Positions 34,530-43,366 of a DNA stretch of 64,000 bases are shown piece after piece. Position numbers and translations under genes: made by a program. The notes beneath the pieces were generated by a model, which saw only the letters and a list, made by a program, of their open reading frames with translations, ran no database searches and had not been told where the DNA came from. Source of the stretch: Granulosicoccus sp964594905 (GTDB taxonomy: Bacteria; Pseudomonadota; Gammaproteobacteria; Granulosicoccales; Granulosicoccaceae); assembly GCA_964594905.1 (NCBI GenBank), contig CAZQOI010000006.1, positions 1 to 64,000 of the forward strand, in the 5' to 3' direction. Every line of letters begins with the position of its first letter. Position 1 is the stretch's first letter.

Positions 34530-34983
34530 TTTACTAGGCAACGGCTTTCTCGTTCTACTGCTGTTGGTGTTTGGCTACATTTTTGGCCGAATCGCTGAAC
34601 GGCGACATCTCAAGCAATTGATCATTCGCGAAGAACAAGCCAACTCACTGCCAGCGATTGCCAGCCGACATGCGCCAGAGGATGAGCACTATGACTGTAA
34701 GCTTGTTTCAGGCAATGTTGTTATCGCGTCCGATTACTTCAAGTCTTTCATGGCCGGGATGATCAACATTTTTGGCGGGCGTGTTACGCCATTCGAATCC
34801 ATGCTTGATCGGGCACGTCGCGAGGCCTTACTGCGTATGAAGTCACAAGCGAAATTGCATCATGCGCGTTATGTCTTTAATGTGAAGTTTGAAACCTCTC
34901 GCGTGTCGGTAGGGCAGCGCGGCGCGATGGAAGTTATGGCCTATGGCACTGCACTGATTCCTGAAGAACAACAGGGGCGTTAG
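34522..34983 (+). CDS. Membrane-anchored YbjQ-like domain protein
   Basis: 153 residues from the ATG at 34522 (TTG 34516 is an alternative). One N-terminal helix (about 4-22) is followed by a cytoplasmic Arg/Glu-rich linker and a YbjQ-like domain: VSGNVVIASDYFKSFMAGMINIFGGRVTPFESMLDRARREALLRM and the closing MEVMAYGTALIP. It is recognisably a paralogue of the preceding soluble protein. The pairing suggests that soluble and anchored subunits assemble together. Confidence 0.82.
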   Translation: MFDLLGNGFLVLLLLVFGYIFGRIAERRHLKQLIIREEQANSLPAIASRHAPEDEHYDCKLVSGNVVIASDYFKSFMAGMINIFGGRVTPFESMLDRARREALLRMKSQAKLHHARYVFNVKFETSRVSVGQRGAMEVMAYGTALIPEEQQGR

Positions 34984-34986
34984 GCA

Positions 34987-35847
34987 ATGCGTTTTGAGAA
35001 TCGCCAGGTCGCGGAAGGTATCAATGTAACCAAGGTGCACCCGCTTAAGCAGTTCATGCAACTGTTGATTGCAACTGTCGTTCTTGTGGTTATTGTTGTT
35101 GTTTTCTTGCAGGTATCAGGCGCCTGGTTGGCTAAACGTATTCCATTCGCTTTCGAAGTAAAGGTCATGAACAAGCTCGACTTTGAGTTCGGTGAGGCAT
35201 CGCCGGATAGCGATATTCGCGAATATTTAAACGCCTTGGGAACAAAACTAGGTGCAGCAATGGAGCTGCCTGAAGGTATGACAACAACGATTCATTATTC
35301 CAATGATCCGGTCTTTAATGCGTTTGCCACGGTTGGTGGTAACTTGATGTTCTATCGTGGTCTACTCGAGGAGCTCCCTCACGAAAATGCATTGGCGATG
35401 GTTCTTGCACATGAAATAGCCCACGTGCAACATCGTGATCCAATTGCCGGATTTGGTGGGGGTATTGCAAGTTCCGTAGCGCTGTTGGCGATGGCAGGTA
35501 ACTCAGGCACTGGTCCGGCCGGCAAGGTACTAAACAATGCAGGTCTTCTTACCAGTATTCAGTTTACTCGCAGGATGGAAATTGAGGCAGATATAGCTGC
35601 CCTTACCGCGGTTAATGATGTGTACGGTCATGTAAACGGAGCCGATATGTTATTTCAGGTGCTCAAAAGCAAAAGTGCCTCTGATGGAAAAGTACCGGAA
35701 GCACTCAAACGCTTTATTGAAACGCACCCGGCCTTGGACGACAGAATTGAGCGCATTTCGACTCGTACGAGTGAAGAGGGTTGGGATGCCGATGGCGAGA
35801 TAACACCTCTACCAGATGATTTCAAGAATTGGCTACAGTTGAATTAA
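34987..35847 (+). CDS. M48-family membrane metallopeptidase
   Basis: 286 residues. One strong N-terminal helix (about 24-43). Zinc motif HEIAH at 142-146 followed by QHRDP, and the third ligand Glu200 in RRMEIEAD. The organisation resembles the HtpX/YfgC-like M48 group, with the catalytic domain probably periplasmic. It lies three bases after the anchored YbjQ protein, so it is the third gene of a ybjQ-ybjQ-M48 operon, an association also seen in other proteobacteria (memory-based, unchecked). Its last 26 bases overlap the convergent nudC gene. Confidence 0.9.
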   Translation: MRFENRQVAEGINVTKVHPLKQFMQLLIATVVLVVIVVVFLQVSGAWLAKRIPFAFEVKVMNKLDFEFGEASPDSDIREYLNALGTKLGAAMELPEGMTTTIHYSNDPVFNAFATVGGNLMFYRGLLEELPHENALAMVLAHEIAHVQHRDPIAGFGGGIASSVALLAMAGNSGTGPAGKVLNNAGLLTSIQFTRRMEIEADIAALTAVNDVYGHVNGADMLFQVLKSKSASDGKVPEALKRFIETHPALDDRIERISTRTSEEGWDADGEITPLPDDFKNWLQLN

Positions 35848-36787
35848 GCCACCGATCTATCAAAAAGCGCGCAATCGAATCGGTTCGCGGTAACTGAAAT
35901 TCGTAAGCCTCATTACCCCATGTTCCGAAGGTGCGTATCTCTTCTCGGCTGAACCATCGAGCATCGTCCAGTTCATTGGTATCTATGTTGATGGCGTTGC
36001 TCGTGGCATTTGCATGAAAGCCCAGCATGATAGATCTAGGGAATGGCCATGGTTGTGAAGCGATGTAACGAACATCATCTGTTTTGATTGAGGATTCTTC
36101 ATAAACCTCGCGTTGCACAGCTTGCTCGAGTGATTCTCCCGGCTCCACAAACCCAGCAAGCGTCGAGAACACACCTGATGGCCAATTGGCATTGCGACCT
36201 AACAGGCATGTCTCGTCACCATTGTTTGCCACATGGGTAACCAGCATGATGACGGCAGGGTCGGTGCGTGGAAACGTGTTGTAGCCACAGGAGTCATTGG
36301 TGCAATGGCGCATATGACCGCCCATTTGGCTTTCCAGGGCATGGCCACAGCGATGGCAAAATCGGGTGTTGCGTTGCCAGTAAACCAGACCCCGTGCATA
36401 GGCTAGTAAAGCGCCGTCGTTAGCCGGAAGTGTTGGTCCGATGATTCTTAGATCGGCAAATTCTGCAGCCAGCGGCTGACCGTTGATTGTGGTCGCAACA
36501 CTCCCAAGTTGCTCGCGTTGTGCGTCGCTCAGCTGTTCGGTGTCGATTGCAAAATAGGCGGTGTTCTTGTCCAATCCGAGAAATATGGGTTCCTCGTTTT
36601 CCAGCGTGTACGATGCTGGCAGGGTTGCAATCTGGGGTTGACCCTTACCGGCGGCATAGCTGACCAGTGCCGTACCCTGCCAGATGGCTACCAGTCGCGT
36701 AGATGATTTGAGACGCAACTCGGCGAGGGCCTTGGAGTCCTTGCGTAAATGATCAGCGCGATCAAGAGCGCCGTGGGTGTAGAACAT
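35822..36787 (-). CDS. nudC: NAD+ diphosphatase NudC
   Basis: 321 residues. The zinc ribbon FCHRCGHAL...HCTNDSCGYNTFPRTDP lies in the middle. The Nudix box is AGFVEPGESLEQAVQREVYEESSI with the catalytic REVYEE, followed by the NADH-specific SQPWPFPRS motif. NudC hydrolyses NAD(H) and removes NAD caps from RNA (established for E. coli). It is divergent from mipA. Confidence 0.95.
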   Translation of the reverse strand: MFYTHGALDRADHLRKDSKALAELRLKSSTRLVAIWQGTALVSYAAGKGQPQIATLPASYTLENEEPIFLGLDKNTAYFAIDTEQLSDAQREQLGSVATTINGQPLAAEFADLRIIGPTLPANDGALLAYARGLVYWQRNTRFCHRCGHALESQMGGHMRHCTNDSCGYNTFPRTDPAVIMLVTHVANNGDETCLLGRNANWPSGVFSTLAGFVEPGESLEQAVQREVYEESSIKTDDVRYIASQPWPFPRSIMLGFHANATSNAINIDTNELDDARWFSREEIRTFGTWGNEAYEFQLPRTDSIARFLIDRWLNSTVANS

Positions 36788-36852
36788 TGGTTTATCCAGC
36801 TCAGCTTATGCATGGTTTATCGAGTATACGTGTGCCTGTCTATACTGGAGCC

Positions 36853-37767
36853 ATGAATCGATCTGTTCTGCTGCGCGCGCAAGTTACCGCCTTTGTGTCA
36901 GGAGCTCTGTTGTGTCTGATATTCAGTAGCCAATTGCATGCTGATGAAGAAATAGCGCCGTCACTCAGCGCCAAACCGCGCTGGGAGATTGGAGTTGCTG
37001 GCGGTTATTTTTCAGGCTTTGACTATCCCGCATCAAACGATCCCAATCGTCGAGCAATCGCACTGCCGTACTTTATCTATCGGACACCGATATTTCGTGT
37101 TGGTGATGGTGGTGTTCGTGCTGTTGCGATCAAGCGACCTAAATGGAATCTGGATTTGTCGATCAGCGGTTCCCTGAATGCAAGCTCGGAGGGAAATCAG
37201 GCCCGTGTTGGTATGCCTGATCTGGATTTTCTATTTGAAATAGGGCCGCAACTCAAGGCACGAGTATTCGATAAGGAGTTAAGCGACGGTGGTCGACTGC
37301 AGCTTACCTTTACCACCGAGCTACGAGCTGTGTTCGCAACGGATTTTAAAGGCATTGACGGTGAAGGCTTTGTTGCGGAAGCCGGCCTCGGTCTGGTTCG
37401 ACGAGGTTATTTGAATGATCGTTTGACGCTGGTGGGCTTGGTAGACGTGACATTTGCCACAGAAGAATTACATGATTATTTCTATCAGGTTACACCTGAA
37501 TTTGTGACCCCTGATCGGCCACTGCATGATGCACGTGGTGGCTACCTTGGAACGTCAGCGTTTGTTGGGCTTGGATTTCGTGCCAGCAAGCGCTTGAGGT
37601 TTTTTCTGGGTGGTGTTGCTGGATTCTATGGTGGTGCCGCAAACGATAACAGCGCGCTGCATGAAACCAATGAATCATTTGGGTATGTATTAGGAGTAAG
37701 CTGGACGCTAGCCGTGAGTAAAGAAATGATCGACGTATCAGATATTGAACTGTCGAGGAGTGAATAG
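36853..37767 (+). CDS. MipA/OmpV-family outer-membrane protein
   Basis: 304 residues from the ATG at 36853, chosen because GGAG precedes it and a signal peptide (hydrophobic core, then SSQLHAD) follows at once. Mature part: RWEIGVAGGYFSGFDYPASNDPNRRAIALPYFIYRT, alternating beta-strands, AEAGLGLVRRGYL and a C-terminal strand ending in a Trp-containing segment, all typical of the MipA/OmpV barrel. MipA was described as a scaffold for murein synthesis and OmpV as an outer-membrane protein; the role here is unknown. The next gene starts three bases later. Confidence 0.88.
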   Translation: MNRSVLLRAQVTAFVSGALLCLIFSSQLHADEEIAPSLSAKPRWEIGVAGGYFSGFDYPASNDPNRRAIALPYFIYRTPIFRVGDGGVRAVAIKRPKWNLDLSISGSLNASSEGNQARVGMPDLDFLFEIGPQLKARVFDKELSDGGRLQLTFTTELRAVFATDFKGIDGEGFVAEAGLGLVRRGYLNDRLTLVGLVDVTFATEELHDYFYQVTPEFVTPDRPLHDARGGYLGTSAFVGLGFRASKRLRFFLGGVAGFYGGAANDNSALHETNESFGYVLGVSWTLAVSKEMIDVSDIELSRSE

Positions 37768-37770
37768 GCG

Positions 37771-38964
37771 TTGAAACTAGAGTCCTGTGAAACCTTTGTT
37801 GTTGGAAATCCGCCGCCACACTATGGTGGTCGATACTTTATCTTTGTAAAGATTCGTACGCAATGTGGTATCGAGGGTGTTGGCGAGGTCTATACCGCAA
37901 CCTTCAGTCCTGCTGTCGTTGAGGCGATGATTGAAGATGTCTTCGAGAAACACTTTGCTGAAGCTGATCCCTTTCATATTGAAAAGCTCTGGCGTGCGGT
38001 TTACGGGCGTGGATATACCTTGCGCCCGGATTTATCCTTGATGAGTGTTTTAAGTGGGCTTGAAACAGCTTGCTGGGATATTGTTGGTAAATCGGTCGAA
38101 AAACCTGTCTACGAATTGCTCGGTGGACGCGTTCACGATCGTCTGCGTAGCTATACCTATATCTATCCGCGTTTGGGTGAGGATGACTCAGTATATCTGG
38201 ATCCTGACTTAGCGGCTGAACGAGCGCTCGAATATGTCGCGCTTGGCTTTACCGCGCTTAAGTTTGACCCTGCTGGCGCCTATACCGTGTACGACGGTCA
38301 TCAGCCGACCATGGCAGATCTGGATCGCTCTGAAAAATTTGTCAAAACCTTAAGAAAAGCAGTTGGCAACAAAGCTGATTTGTTGTTCGGCACGCATGGG
38401 CAGTTCACAACGTCTGGCGCGATAAGATTAGCTAAAAGACTAGAGTTCAGTGATCCCTTGTGGTTCGAAGAGCCAACACCACCTGAGAACGCTCGCGAAA
38501 TGGCAAGGGTTGCACGACAGACTTCAATTCCAATAGCGACAGGTGAACGACTAACCACCAAGTATGAGTTTGCCCGTGTGCTTGAGGAACAAGCAGCATC
38601 GATTTTGCAAATGGCACTTGGGCGTGTTGGTGGATTATTGGAAGCGAAAAAAATTGCCAGTATCGCCGAGACTTACTATGCGCAAATTGCACCGCATTTA
38701 TATTGTGGTCCGGTTGAAGGTGCCGCCAATGTGCAACTGGCAACGTGTACGCCAAATTTTTTGATTCTAGAAAGTATCGAGACCTGGGGTGGCTTTCATT
38801 CGGAGATTCTTAAATCGCCAATGCATTGGGAAGAAGGTTATGTGATACCTCCTACTGCCCCGGGTATAGGTGTCGAACTCGATGAAGTAGTTGCGAGAGC
38901 GAACCCTTACACAGGTACTGCGCTTCATCTGGAGATGAGTGAGGACGTCACCTTACCAAGCTGA
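37771..38964 (+). CDS. Enolase-superfamily dehydratase/racemase (mandelate racemase-muconate lactonising group)
   Basis: 397 residues, TTG start at 37771 with GAGGAG twelve bases upstream. The N-terminal capping domain is followed by the (beta/alpha)7 barrel: ALKFDPAGAY, LLFGTHGQF, LWFEEPTPPEN (a metal-ligand Glu pair), IPIATGERL (third ligand) and APHLYCGPVEGAANVQLA. The pattern with His after TH-G-Q and a His in the APH segment fits sugar-acid dehydratases such as those acting on galactonate, gluconate or arabinonate. The substrate is not certain. A sugar-acid-type TRAP transporter lies elsewhere in the window, so both may serve uronate or aldonate use. Confidence 0.82.
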   Translation: MKLESCETFVVGNPPPHYGGRYFIFVKIRTQCGIEGVGEVYTATFSPAVVEAMIEDVFEKHFAEADPFHIEKLWRAVYGRGYTLRPDLSLMSVLSGLETACWDIVGKSVEKPVYELLGGRVHDRLRSYTYIYPRLGEDDSVYLDPDLAAERALEYVALGFTALKFDPAGAYTVYDGHQPTMADLDRSEKFVKTLRKAVGNKADLLFGTHGQFTTSGAIRLAKRLEFSDPLWFEEPTPPENAREMARVARQTSIPIATGERLTTKYEFARVLEEQAASILQMALGRVGGLLEAKKIASIAETYYAQIAPHLYCGPVEGAANVQLATCTPNFLILESIETWGGFHSEILKSPMHWEEGYVIPPTAPGIGVELDEVVARANPYTGTALHLEMSEDVTLPS

Positions 38965-41080
38965 ACTTTGCTTTGAAAAGTGCCACTTGCAAAGACTGAA
39001 GCTCGCGATTGATTGTCTTCAGAGTTATTTTGTTTTGCAGATCACTTTGCGCGGTAAAGCGTAGCTCAGTAAACGCGTTCTCAAGCTGATGCAGTCTTGT
39101 CGCCTGTGCTGGTTCGGCTTCGGCCACGCGTTGTAGGAAATCTCCTGGTGTTTCTGCGTTGCCGCGAGTAAATCCACGTTGCGCAAGCATTCGGCATAAG
39201 CGTTGCCATGATCTTTCTGTCGCACTGAGCTTTGCGTTGGCCAGAGTAGGTAGGCCAAGCACGGCAAAACACCACAAGGCGGCCGCGAACATGATACCCA
39301 CTGCGATCTGCCACAGCTTTGGCGTTGGTAATCCGAATTTTTTCAGCAAACCAAGCTGCGAATCGTTGTCAAAATCGACGACCAGACGTTGCCACTGATG
39401 ATTCATTGAATCCCATCTTAGTTGCATGTCCTTTAACCATCCACCGTCGAGTCGTGCCATACGCGGAAGCGTATCGCCTTCTGGTAAGGCGGATGCCACG
39501 CCACGCTCGACTCTGGATGGGGCTACCGCTGCAGTCGGATCATAGCGTTGCCACGCACCATCGATAAAAGCTTCTGTCCAGGCGTGAGCGTCGGATTGTC
39601 GAACGATCATGTAGTCTTCATTTATCTCGCCACCTTGATAGCCAGTGACTATGCGTGAGTGAATACCAGCACTGCGCATCATGACGACAAAGGCTGCTGC
39701 ATAGTGTTCGCAGAACCCTGAACGAGTTTGAAACATGAATTCGTCAACGGGCGAATCTCCTAACAGCTGGGGTTTCAAGGTGTAACGGTATGGATTCTCG
39801 TTGAAGTGTTTGAGTACCTTCTGTGCGTACTCGGCGTCGGAACCGGCGCTTGCACGTAGCTCTCTGGCAAATGCCATAGTGCGGCTATTCTTGCCAGCGA
39901 GTTGCAAAGTGTCCGTTGAGGGTCTTGTCAAAGGTACGAGACGATCACTTAGACTTGAGCGTTGGCGATAGCGCAGCACCTGTAGTACTGGGTCGTCACT
40001 GACAAGCTGTCCATCAGCGAGTAAGCGACCAGCGGCGTTCTGTGAACGATCAGCTGCTGATCTCGTAGCGGTTGCTGCAGAATTGTTTTCGTTTTCGATC
40101 AAACCTGTCTCGGGTAAGGAAACAGGGTTGTCTAACGCGAACAACCAGCGTTGTTTGTGCGGCTGCAATGTGACGGTATAACTTACCGCGTCTGATAGGT
40201 TTGTTTCACCGTTTGCCGAACGTTGGTTTTGCACTGGTACTTCGATAGCTCGTTGGCCTTTGGACCACTGTTGACCATCGAAATTCGTGAGTACCGGGCC
40301 TCGCCAGTAACGCATGGCATTTGGCGGCGGTGCCTCATCGAAATCGACGCGGAACGCCACAGTAGGTGACTGAATAAGACTGGCGATCGAACCCGGGTTC
40401 ATGGTATCTGACAGGCCAGTTGTTGCCATTGCATCCTCTGGCAGCGACCAAAGAGGGCCAGGTAGGCGAGGAAATACAATGAACAGCAGCGCTGCCAGAG
40501 GCAGGCCTTGAAGCAACAGTTTACCTATGAGTTTTAGTTGGGATTTACTACTTGTCGGGTTTTTGGGATCGCGTAAGATCGCTAGGGCATGACCTAGCGC
40601 AACGACAGCCGGTAAGGTCACGATTGCTGACAAAATACTTTGTGAGTAAAAATATTGTGTAAGTAGTAGAAAGGCTGCAAGACATAACAGCAGTGTGGCA
40701 TCGTTAGGGCGTTTTAATTCTGCACTTTTAGCAGCAACAAGCAAGAACAGAAAAGCAACTGATGGATCACGACCCAGAAAGTATCCATACTGTAGCCTGA
40801 TAATAATTGCAGCCGCAATCGCTATGCCCGTTATCGCCAGTGGTGACAGTAACTGCTTTAACACTCGCTTTTCCGGAAATCGCAGTGCGCATAAGCGCAA
40901 GGAAACGATACCGCTGCCCAGCAGTGTGACCCAAAGTGGAAGATGCAGTACGTGTGGCAGCTGTACCAAGAACAACAGGACGATAAGCGCCTTGATTGTA
41001 CGTGAGTCGAGTTCTGAGGTATCCCTACCGCTAACGGTTAAGCGTTTTGGAAACACCTTGGCTATTGCCGACAGACTCAT
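38948..41080 (-). CDS. tgpA: TgpA-type transglutaminase with N-terminal membrane domain
   Basis: 710 residues. The first 210 residues hold about six membrane helices; a periplasmic part (about 240-540) follows with the transglutaminase core: Cys457 in RSGFCEHYAAAF, His499 in DAHAWTEAF and Asp514 in YDPT. One more helix near 580-600 and a cytoplasmic DUF4129-like tail follow (WQRLCRMLAQRGFTRGNAETPGDFLQRV). TgpA was named in Pseudomonas aeruginosa. The start overlaps the DUF58 stop (ATGA), so translation is coupled. Confidence 0.93.
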   Translation of the reverse strand: MSLSAIAKVFPKRLTVSGRDTSELDSRTIKALIVLLFLVQLPHVLHLPLWVTLLGSGIVSLRLCALRFPEKRVLKQLLSPLAITGIAIAAAIIIRLQYGYFLGRDPSVAFLFLLVAAKSAELKRPNDATLLLCLAAFLLLTQYFYSQSILSAIVTLPAVVALGHALAILRDPKNPTSSKSQLKLIGKLLLQGLPLAALLFIVFPRLPGPLWSLPEDAMATTGLSDTMNPGSIASLIQSPTVAFRVDFDEAPPPNAMRYWRGPVLTNFDGQQWSKGQRAIEVPVQNQRSANGETNLSDAVSYTVTLQPHKQRWLFALDNPVSLPETGLIENENNSAATATRSAADRSQNAAGRLLADGQLVSDDPVLQVLRYRQRSSLSDRLVPLTRPSTDTLQLAGKNSRTMAFARELRASAGSDAEYAQKVLKHFNENPYRYTLKPQLLGDSPVDEFMFQTRSGFCEHYAAAFVVMMRSAGIHSRIVTGYQGGEINEDYMIVRQSDAHAWTEAFIDGAWQRYDPTAAVAPSRVERGVASALPEGDTLPRMARLDGGWLKDMQLRWDSMNHQWQRLVVDFDNDSQLGLLKKFGLPTPKLWQIAVGIMFAAALWCFAVLGLPTLANAKLSATERSWQRLCRMLAQRGFTRGNAETPGDFLQRVAEAEPAQATRLHQLENAFTELRFTAQSDLQNKITLKTINRELQSLQVALFKAKFSLVR

Positions 41081-42030
41081 TGCTGGTTTCCGTGCAATGC
41101 GAGTGCGGTCAATGCTTTTTGTCTCTGCTCAGGGCCGTGGTTGAACTCAAGTTTGTTGCTCGGCAAGCTGAGTGCATAGTCGGCGTTGCCAGAGTCCGCC
41201 AGCAATACCCATGCAGTGAGACGTGACAACTGTGCTTCAAGTGTGGCGAGACGCGCCTGTTCAAGCGAGAATTCAGCTCGGGCATCTGCCTTCTCGGTAT
41301 CGAAAGTTCGGACCTTTAAACCAAGGCCACGGGCAGCAGACTTCCAGGCAATCGAACCAATAGAATCGCCCGCCTGGTAGTCACGCAGCCCAGATACATC
41401 ACCTTGCACTGCGATGGCTTGATGATTTCCGTCGGCCTCAGTCAATACACTTGGCAGCTGTGGCGGATCTACCTCAGGTGCCGGGTACACAATACCTTTG
41501 ATATCGGCGTGCAGGTAGCTCCAGCTGGTCCATAGTCCAAGTGGCCAGTCACTTTGCAAGGTTAATCGTCCCAGAGCTTGGTAGCCACGTGTATGTACCT
41601 CGGTGTTCATTGTCACACTGACACTTTGCATTGAATCGATAGCAAGGCCATTACTTCGACAATGCGGCGTTACCAGGTTGAGGCCATGCTTGTCGTTACC
41701 GCTTGGATTTTTCAGTTTTAATGAAAAAGGTAAATGAGAACCAGAAAATGCATCACCACAGCTAATCTGTTGAACAACAATTCCTGATAGATTCTTGTAA
41801 GTGTGCAGAAGCGTGGCCGCGAATAGTCCTGTTAAAAGAAAACACAATGCGTAACCCAGGCTAAGTGCATAGTTGATTGATGCGATCAGCATCAACAGAA
41901 GGGCTGCGAGAAATGCCCAACCTCTCCGTGTTGGTAATATATAGATGCGTTGATGCTCTACCGTGTGTGGCAGCTCATCAATTGCGCGTGTCCTGAATAG
42001 ACGTTGCCAGATGCGGGGCAGAATTTTCAT
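41077..42030 (-). CDS. DUF58 domain protein
   Basis: 317 residues. Two membrane helices near 38-80 and a VWA-like DUF58 domain, with SGLRDYQAGDSIGSIAWKSAARGLGLKVRTFD (about 215-245) being the diagnostic segment. It is encoded between moxR and tgpA, the standard gene order of MoxR-DUF58-transglutaminase modules. These are thought to act in envelope protein assembly or maturation, with the MoxR ATPase as a chaperone. Confidence 0.92.
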   Translation of the reverse strand: MKILPRIWQRLFRTRAIDELPHTVEHQRIYILPTRRGWAFLAALLLMLIASINYALSLGYALCFLLTGLFAATLLHTYKNLSGIVVQQISCGDAFSGSHLPFSLKLKNPSGNDKHGLNLVTPHCRSNGLAIDSMQSVSVTMNTEVHTRGYQALGRLTLQSDWPLGLWTSWSYLHADIKGIVYPAPEVDPPQLPSVLTEADGNHQAIAVQGDVSGLRDYQAGDSIGSIAWKSAARGLGLKVRTFDTEKADARAEFSLEQARLATLEAQLSRLTAWVLLADSGNADYALSLPSNKLEFNHGPEQRQKALTALALHGNQQ

Positions 42031-42043
42031 TATGCTTCCGGGT

Positions 42044-43009
42044 TCAGGGCATCGAAACCTGTTCGAGAATTTCCGCTGCTAATAGGTGTCCACTACTGAC
42101 GCGTCCGGTTAATCTGTGTCCACTCATCGCTGGAAATACAGCTTTCACATCGTCGGGTAGAACATGGTTGCGTCCGTTGACAAAGGCGTAGGCGCGCACC
42201 AGACGCACCAGGTTCAGACCTGCCCTTGGACTCAAGCCCGTTCCTTGGTGAACAACGCCTTCTCTGGTTATGGATAACAGTGCCTGGATGTAGTCAAAGA
42301 TTGGTGCTGCGATATGCACGCTTGTTGCAGCTTCCGACCAAGCCAAAACCTGATCTGGATCAGCGATAGCCTTGGTGTCGGATAGAGCGCTTCGTCTGTC
42401 ACCATGTTCGAGTAGTTCACGTTCAGTCTTTTCATCGGGATACCCGATTTCAATACCCACTAAAAAACGGTCCAGTTGTGATTCGGGCAGTGGGTATGCA
42501 CCAAGTTGATCCGCTGGGTTCTGAGTTGCGATAACAAAGAAGTCATCGTTAAGTGGATAGGTGTTTCCGTCAACCGACACTTGGCGCTCTTCCATTGCTT
42601 CGAGTAACGCACTTTGCGCTTTTGGTGGCGCTCGATTGATTTCGTCAGCTAGCAGAATTGATGTAAAGACTGGGCCTTGTTTGAACTCGAACTCCTGAGT
42701 TGTCGAGTTGAATATCGACGCACCGACAACATCGGCAGGAAGCAGGTCACTGGTGAACTGTACTCGCGACCAGTCCATACCAAGGGTTGCTCCAAGCGCT
42801 TGAGCCAGTGTCGTCTTTCCGACACCTGGCACGTCTTCGATCAGAAGGTGTCCGCGCGCAATCAGACAGCTCAACGCCAATGTCACCTGCTCACGCTTGC
42901 CAAGAAGAATTCGCTCCAGCGCGCTCAACGTGGACGAAACGGATTCATCACTCCCGTTGGGCAATGTGGAACTGAAGCTATGAATATCGGCGGACGCTGT
43001 TTGGCTCAT
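42044..43009 (-). CDS. moxR: MoxR-family AAA+ ATPase
   Basis: 321 residues from the ATG at 43009. A GTG at 43099 would add 30 residues without sequence typical of the family. Walker A EDVPGVGKTT (58-67), Walker B SILLADEINRAPPKAQSALLEAME (about 115-138) and the sensor segment FFVIATQNP are all intact. It is first in the moxR-DUF58-tgpA operon and would supply ATP-driven remodelling for the VWA-like DUF58 partner (inference from the family). Confidence 0.95.
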   Translation of the reverse strand: MSQTASADIHSFSSTLPNGSDESVSSTLSALERILLGKREQVTLALSCLIARGHLLIEDVPGVGKTTLAQALGATLGMDWSRVQFTSDLLPADVVGASIFNSTTQEFEFKQGPVFTSILLADEINRAPPKAQSALLEAMEERQVSVDGNTYPLNDDFFVIATQNPADQLGAYPLPESQLDRFLVGIEIGYPDEKTERELLEHGDRRSALSDTKAIADPDQVLAWSEAATSVHIAAPIFDYIQALLSITREGVVHQGTGLSPRAGLNLVRLVRAYAFVNGRNHVLPDDVKAVFPAMSGHRLTGRVSSGHLLAAEILEQVSMP

Positions 43010-43366
43010 GCTGTTGATTTGGATGTTAGTTGTGTGACCCGTGAAAAAGGTATCGGCTGATCCGGCTGCGGCTCTTGCTTGAGAGGGCTTGCAAGTCACT
43101 GAAATTCAGCAACAAGCATCCACTTTGTGAACAATCCCTCAAATTGAATGCTGTGATTTCAGAGGCATCAGATAGTCGCAGTGCGCCCGGGTTCCACATT
43201 TCCAGAAAGCTGTAAGCCAGCGTCTTGGCGCCAGGATCCGCGAGAACAGTAGTGTGATCATTTTAGAGTTCGATTCATCAGTAACAGGATTCATTAGTAA
43301 AAGTTAGGGTGCTGGATGCGCTATTGCTATACTGGGCGCGTTTCCCTGAACCCGTTACAGCGCTTC
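43010..43366. other. 357-bp divergent intergenic region (moxR / DUF349 gene)
   Basis: No gene I can support. It must hold the promoters of both divergent units. An extended -10 element is visible for the right-hand gene (see 43325-43333); no convincing promoter or operator was seen for moxR. In-frame extensions of both neighbours reach into it but have no ribosome-binding sites. Confidence 0.6.
43325..43333 (+). promoter_or_regulatory. Extended -10 promoter element before the DUF349 gene
   Basis: TGCTATACT gives a TGn extension and TATACT hexamer (43328-43333), without a good -35. The predicted transcription start near 43340 leaves a leader of about 27 bases before the ATG at 43367. Confidence 0.4.
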
